From positions 24,143 through 29,352 of the forward strand of contig JABUSF010000009.1 of NCBI GenBank assembly GCA_021443945.1: a DNA stretch of 5,210 bases, in the 5' to 3' direction. Below are positions 5,064-5,210 of the stretch, piece by piece. Within the stretch, counting starts at the first letter, position 1. Each line of letters begins with the position of its first letter. The position numbers were made by a program, and so were the translations under genes. The notes under the pieces are model-generated. The model saw only the letters and a list, made by a program, of their open reading frames with translations. It made no database searches and had not been told where the DNA came from. Source of the DNA: Ileibacterium sp. GTDB lineage: Bacteria > Bacillota_I > Bacilli_A > Erysipelotrichales > Erysipelotrichaceae.

Positions 5064-5210
5064 ACTGTCAGAATCATAAGCCATGTTTTGTTCTTCCTTA
5101 CGGAAGCAGCAGTTATTTATCTATGCCTGTTTCTTTCAAAACAGACATCCAGCAGTCCGTTCAGTTCCTTTCTGCCGGTTCCCCTACCAAATTTGGGTTT
5201 CTCGCTTGAG
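5064..5210 (-). ncRNA. rnpB: RNase P RNA, type B (3' part, runs off the right edge)
   Basis: This is the catalytic RNA that cuts the 5' leader from pre-tRNAs. The reverse complement matches the 3' half of the B. subtilis RNA as I remember it: GAGAAACCCAAAT (5203-5191), GGTAGGGGAACC (5188-5177, the L15 loop whose GGU pairs with the tRNA CCA end), an AACGGA stretch near 5160, a hairpin CTGTTT/AAACAG (5144-5127), the conserved-region V strand AGATAAATAACTG (5122-5110), and the nearly invariant GAACAAAACATGGCTTA (5093-5077). Between the last two is one short hairpin, CTTCC-GTAA-GGAAG (5106-5093), with a GNRA tetraloop, in the position of P18/P19; the B. subtilis RNA is longer here. The mature 3' end is placed at about 5064, just before the terminator, with an uncertainty of some 10 bases because its P1 partner strand lies outside the window. 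The type B form supports a Bacillota host. Confidence 0.93.

Overview
The window looks like chromosomal DNA of a low-to-moderate GC Gram-positive bacterium (Bacillota). The best evidence is the partial RNA gene at the right edge, which has the sequence signature of the Bacillus-type (type B) RNase P RNA. A J1-like RNase J, a type 2 peptide deformylase, purine-rich Shine-Dalgarno sites and short hairpin-plus-U terminators agree with this. A Bacilli or Erysipelotrichia-like host is my guess, not something the window proves.

Layout. At the left edge, on the minus strand, is the N-terminal part of a SEDS-family peptidoglycan polymerase (FtsW/SpoVE-like). It is divergent from def (peptide deformylase, 469-1023), and back-to-back promoters lie in the 124-base gap. 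def ends in a terminator that overlaps its own stop codon. A 223-base non-coding leader follows, holding a good -10 box and then a second terminator-like hairpin, ahead of the RNase J gene (1247-3085). Next is a membrane-anchored protein of the YkuE/YaeI metallophosphoesterase type with several altered active-site residues (3167-4027), then a lipoprotein carrying a C39-type cysteine peptidase domain (4161-5018). Converging on it from the right edge is the 3' part of rnpB (RNase P RNA) with its terminator. Each plus-strand gene except the last is followed by its own intrinsic terminator and preceded by a candidate promoter, so they look like separate transcription units rather than one operon.

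Function. The content is mostly housekeeping: cell-wall synthesis (SEDS), N-terminal deformylation of new proteins (def), mRNA decay and RNA maturation (RNase J) and tRNA 5' processing (rnpB), with two envelope proteins of unknown role between them. A def/RNase J neighbourhood is also known in Bacillus subtilis. I see no mobile element, CRISPR array, phage gene or defence system. The points most worth a second look are the rewritten metal site of the phosphoesterase-like protein, the possible attenuator and odd ribosome-binding region before RNase J, and overlapping inverted repeats at the peptidase/rnpB junction.
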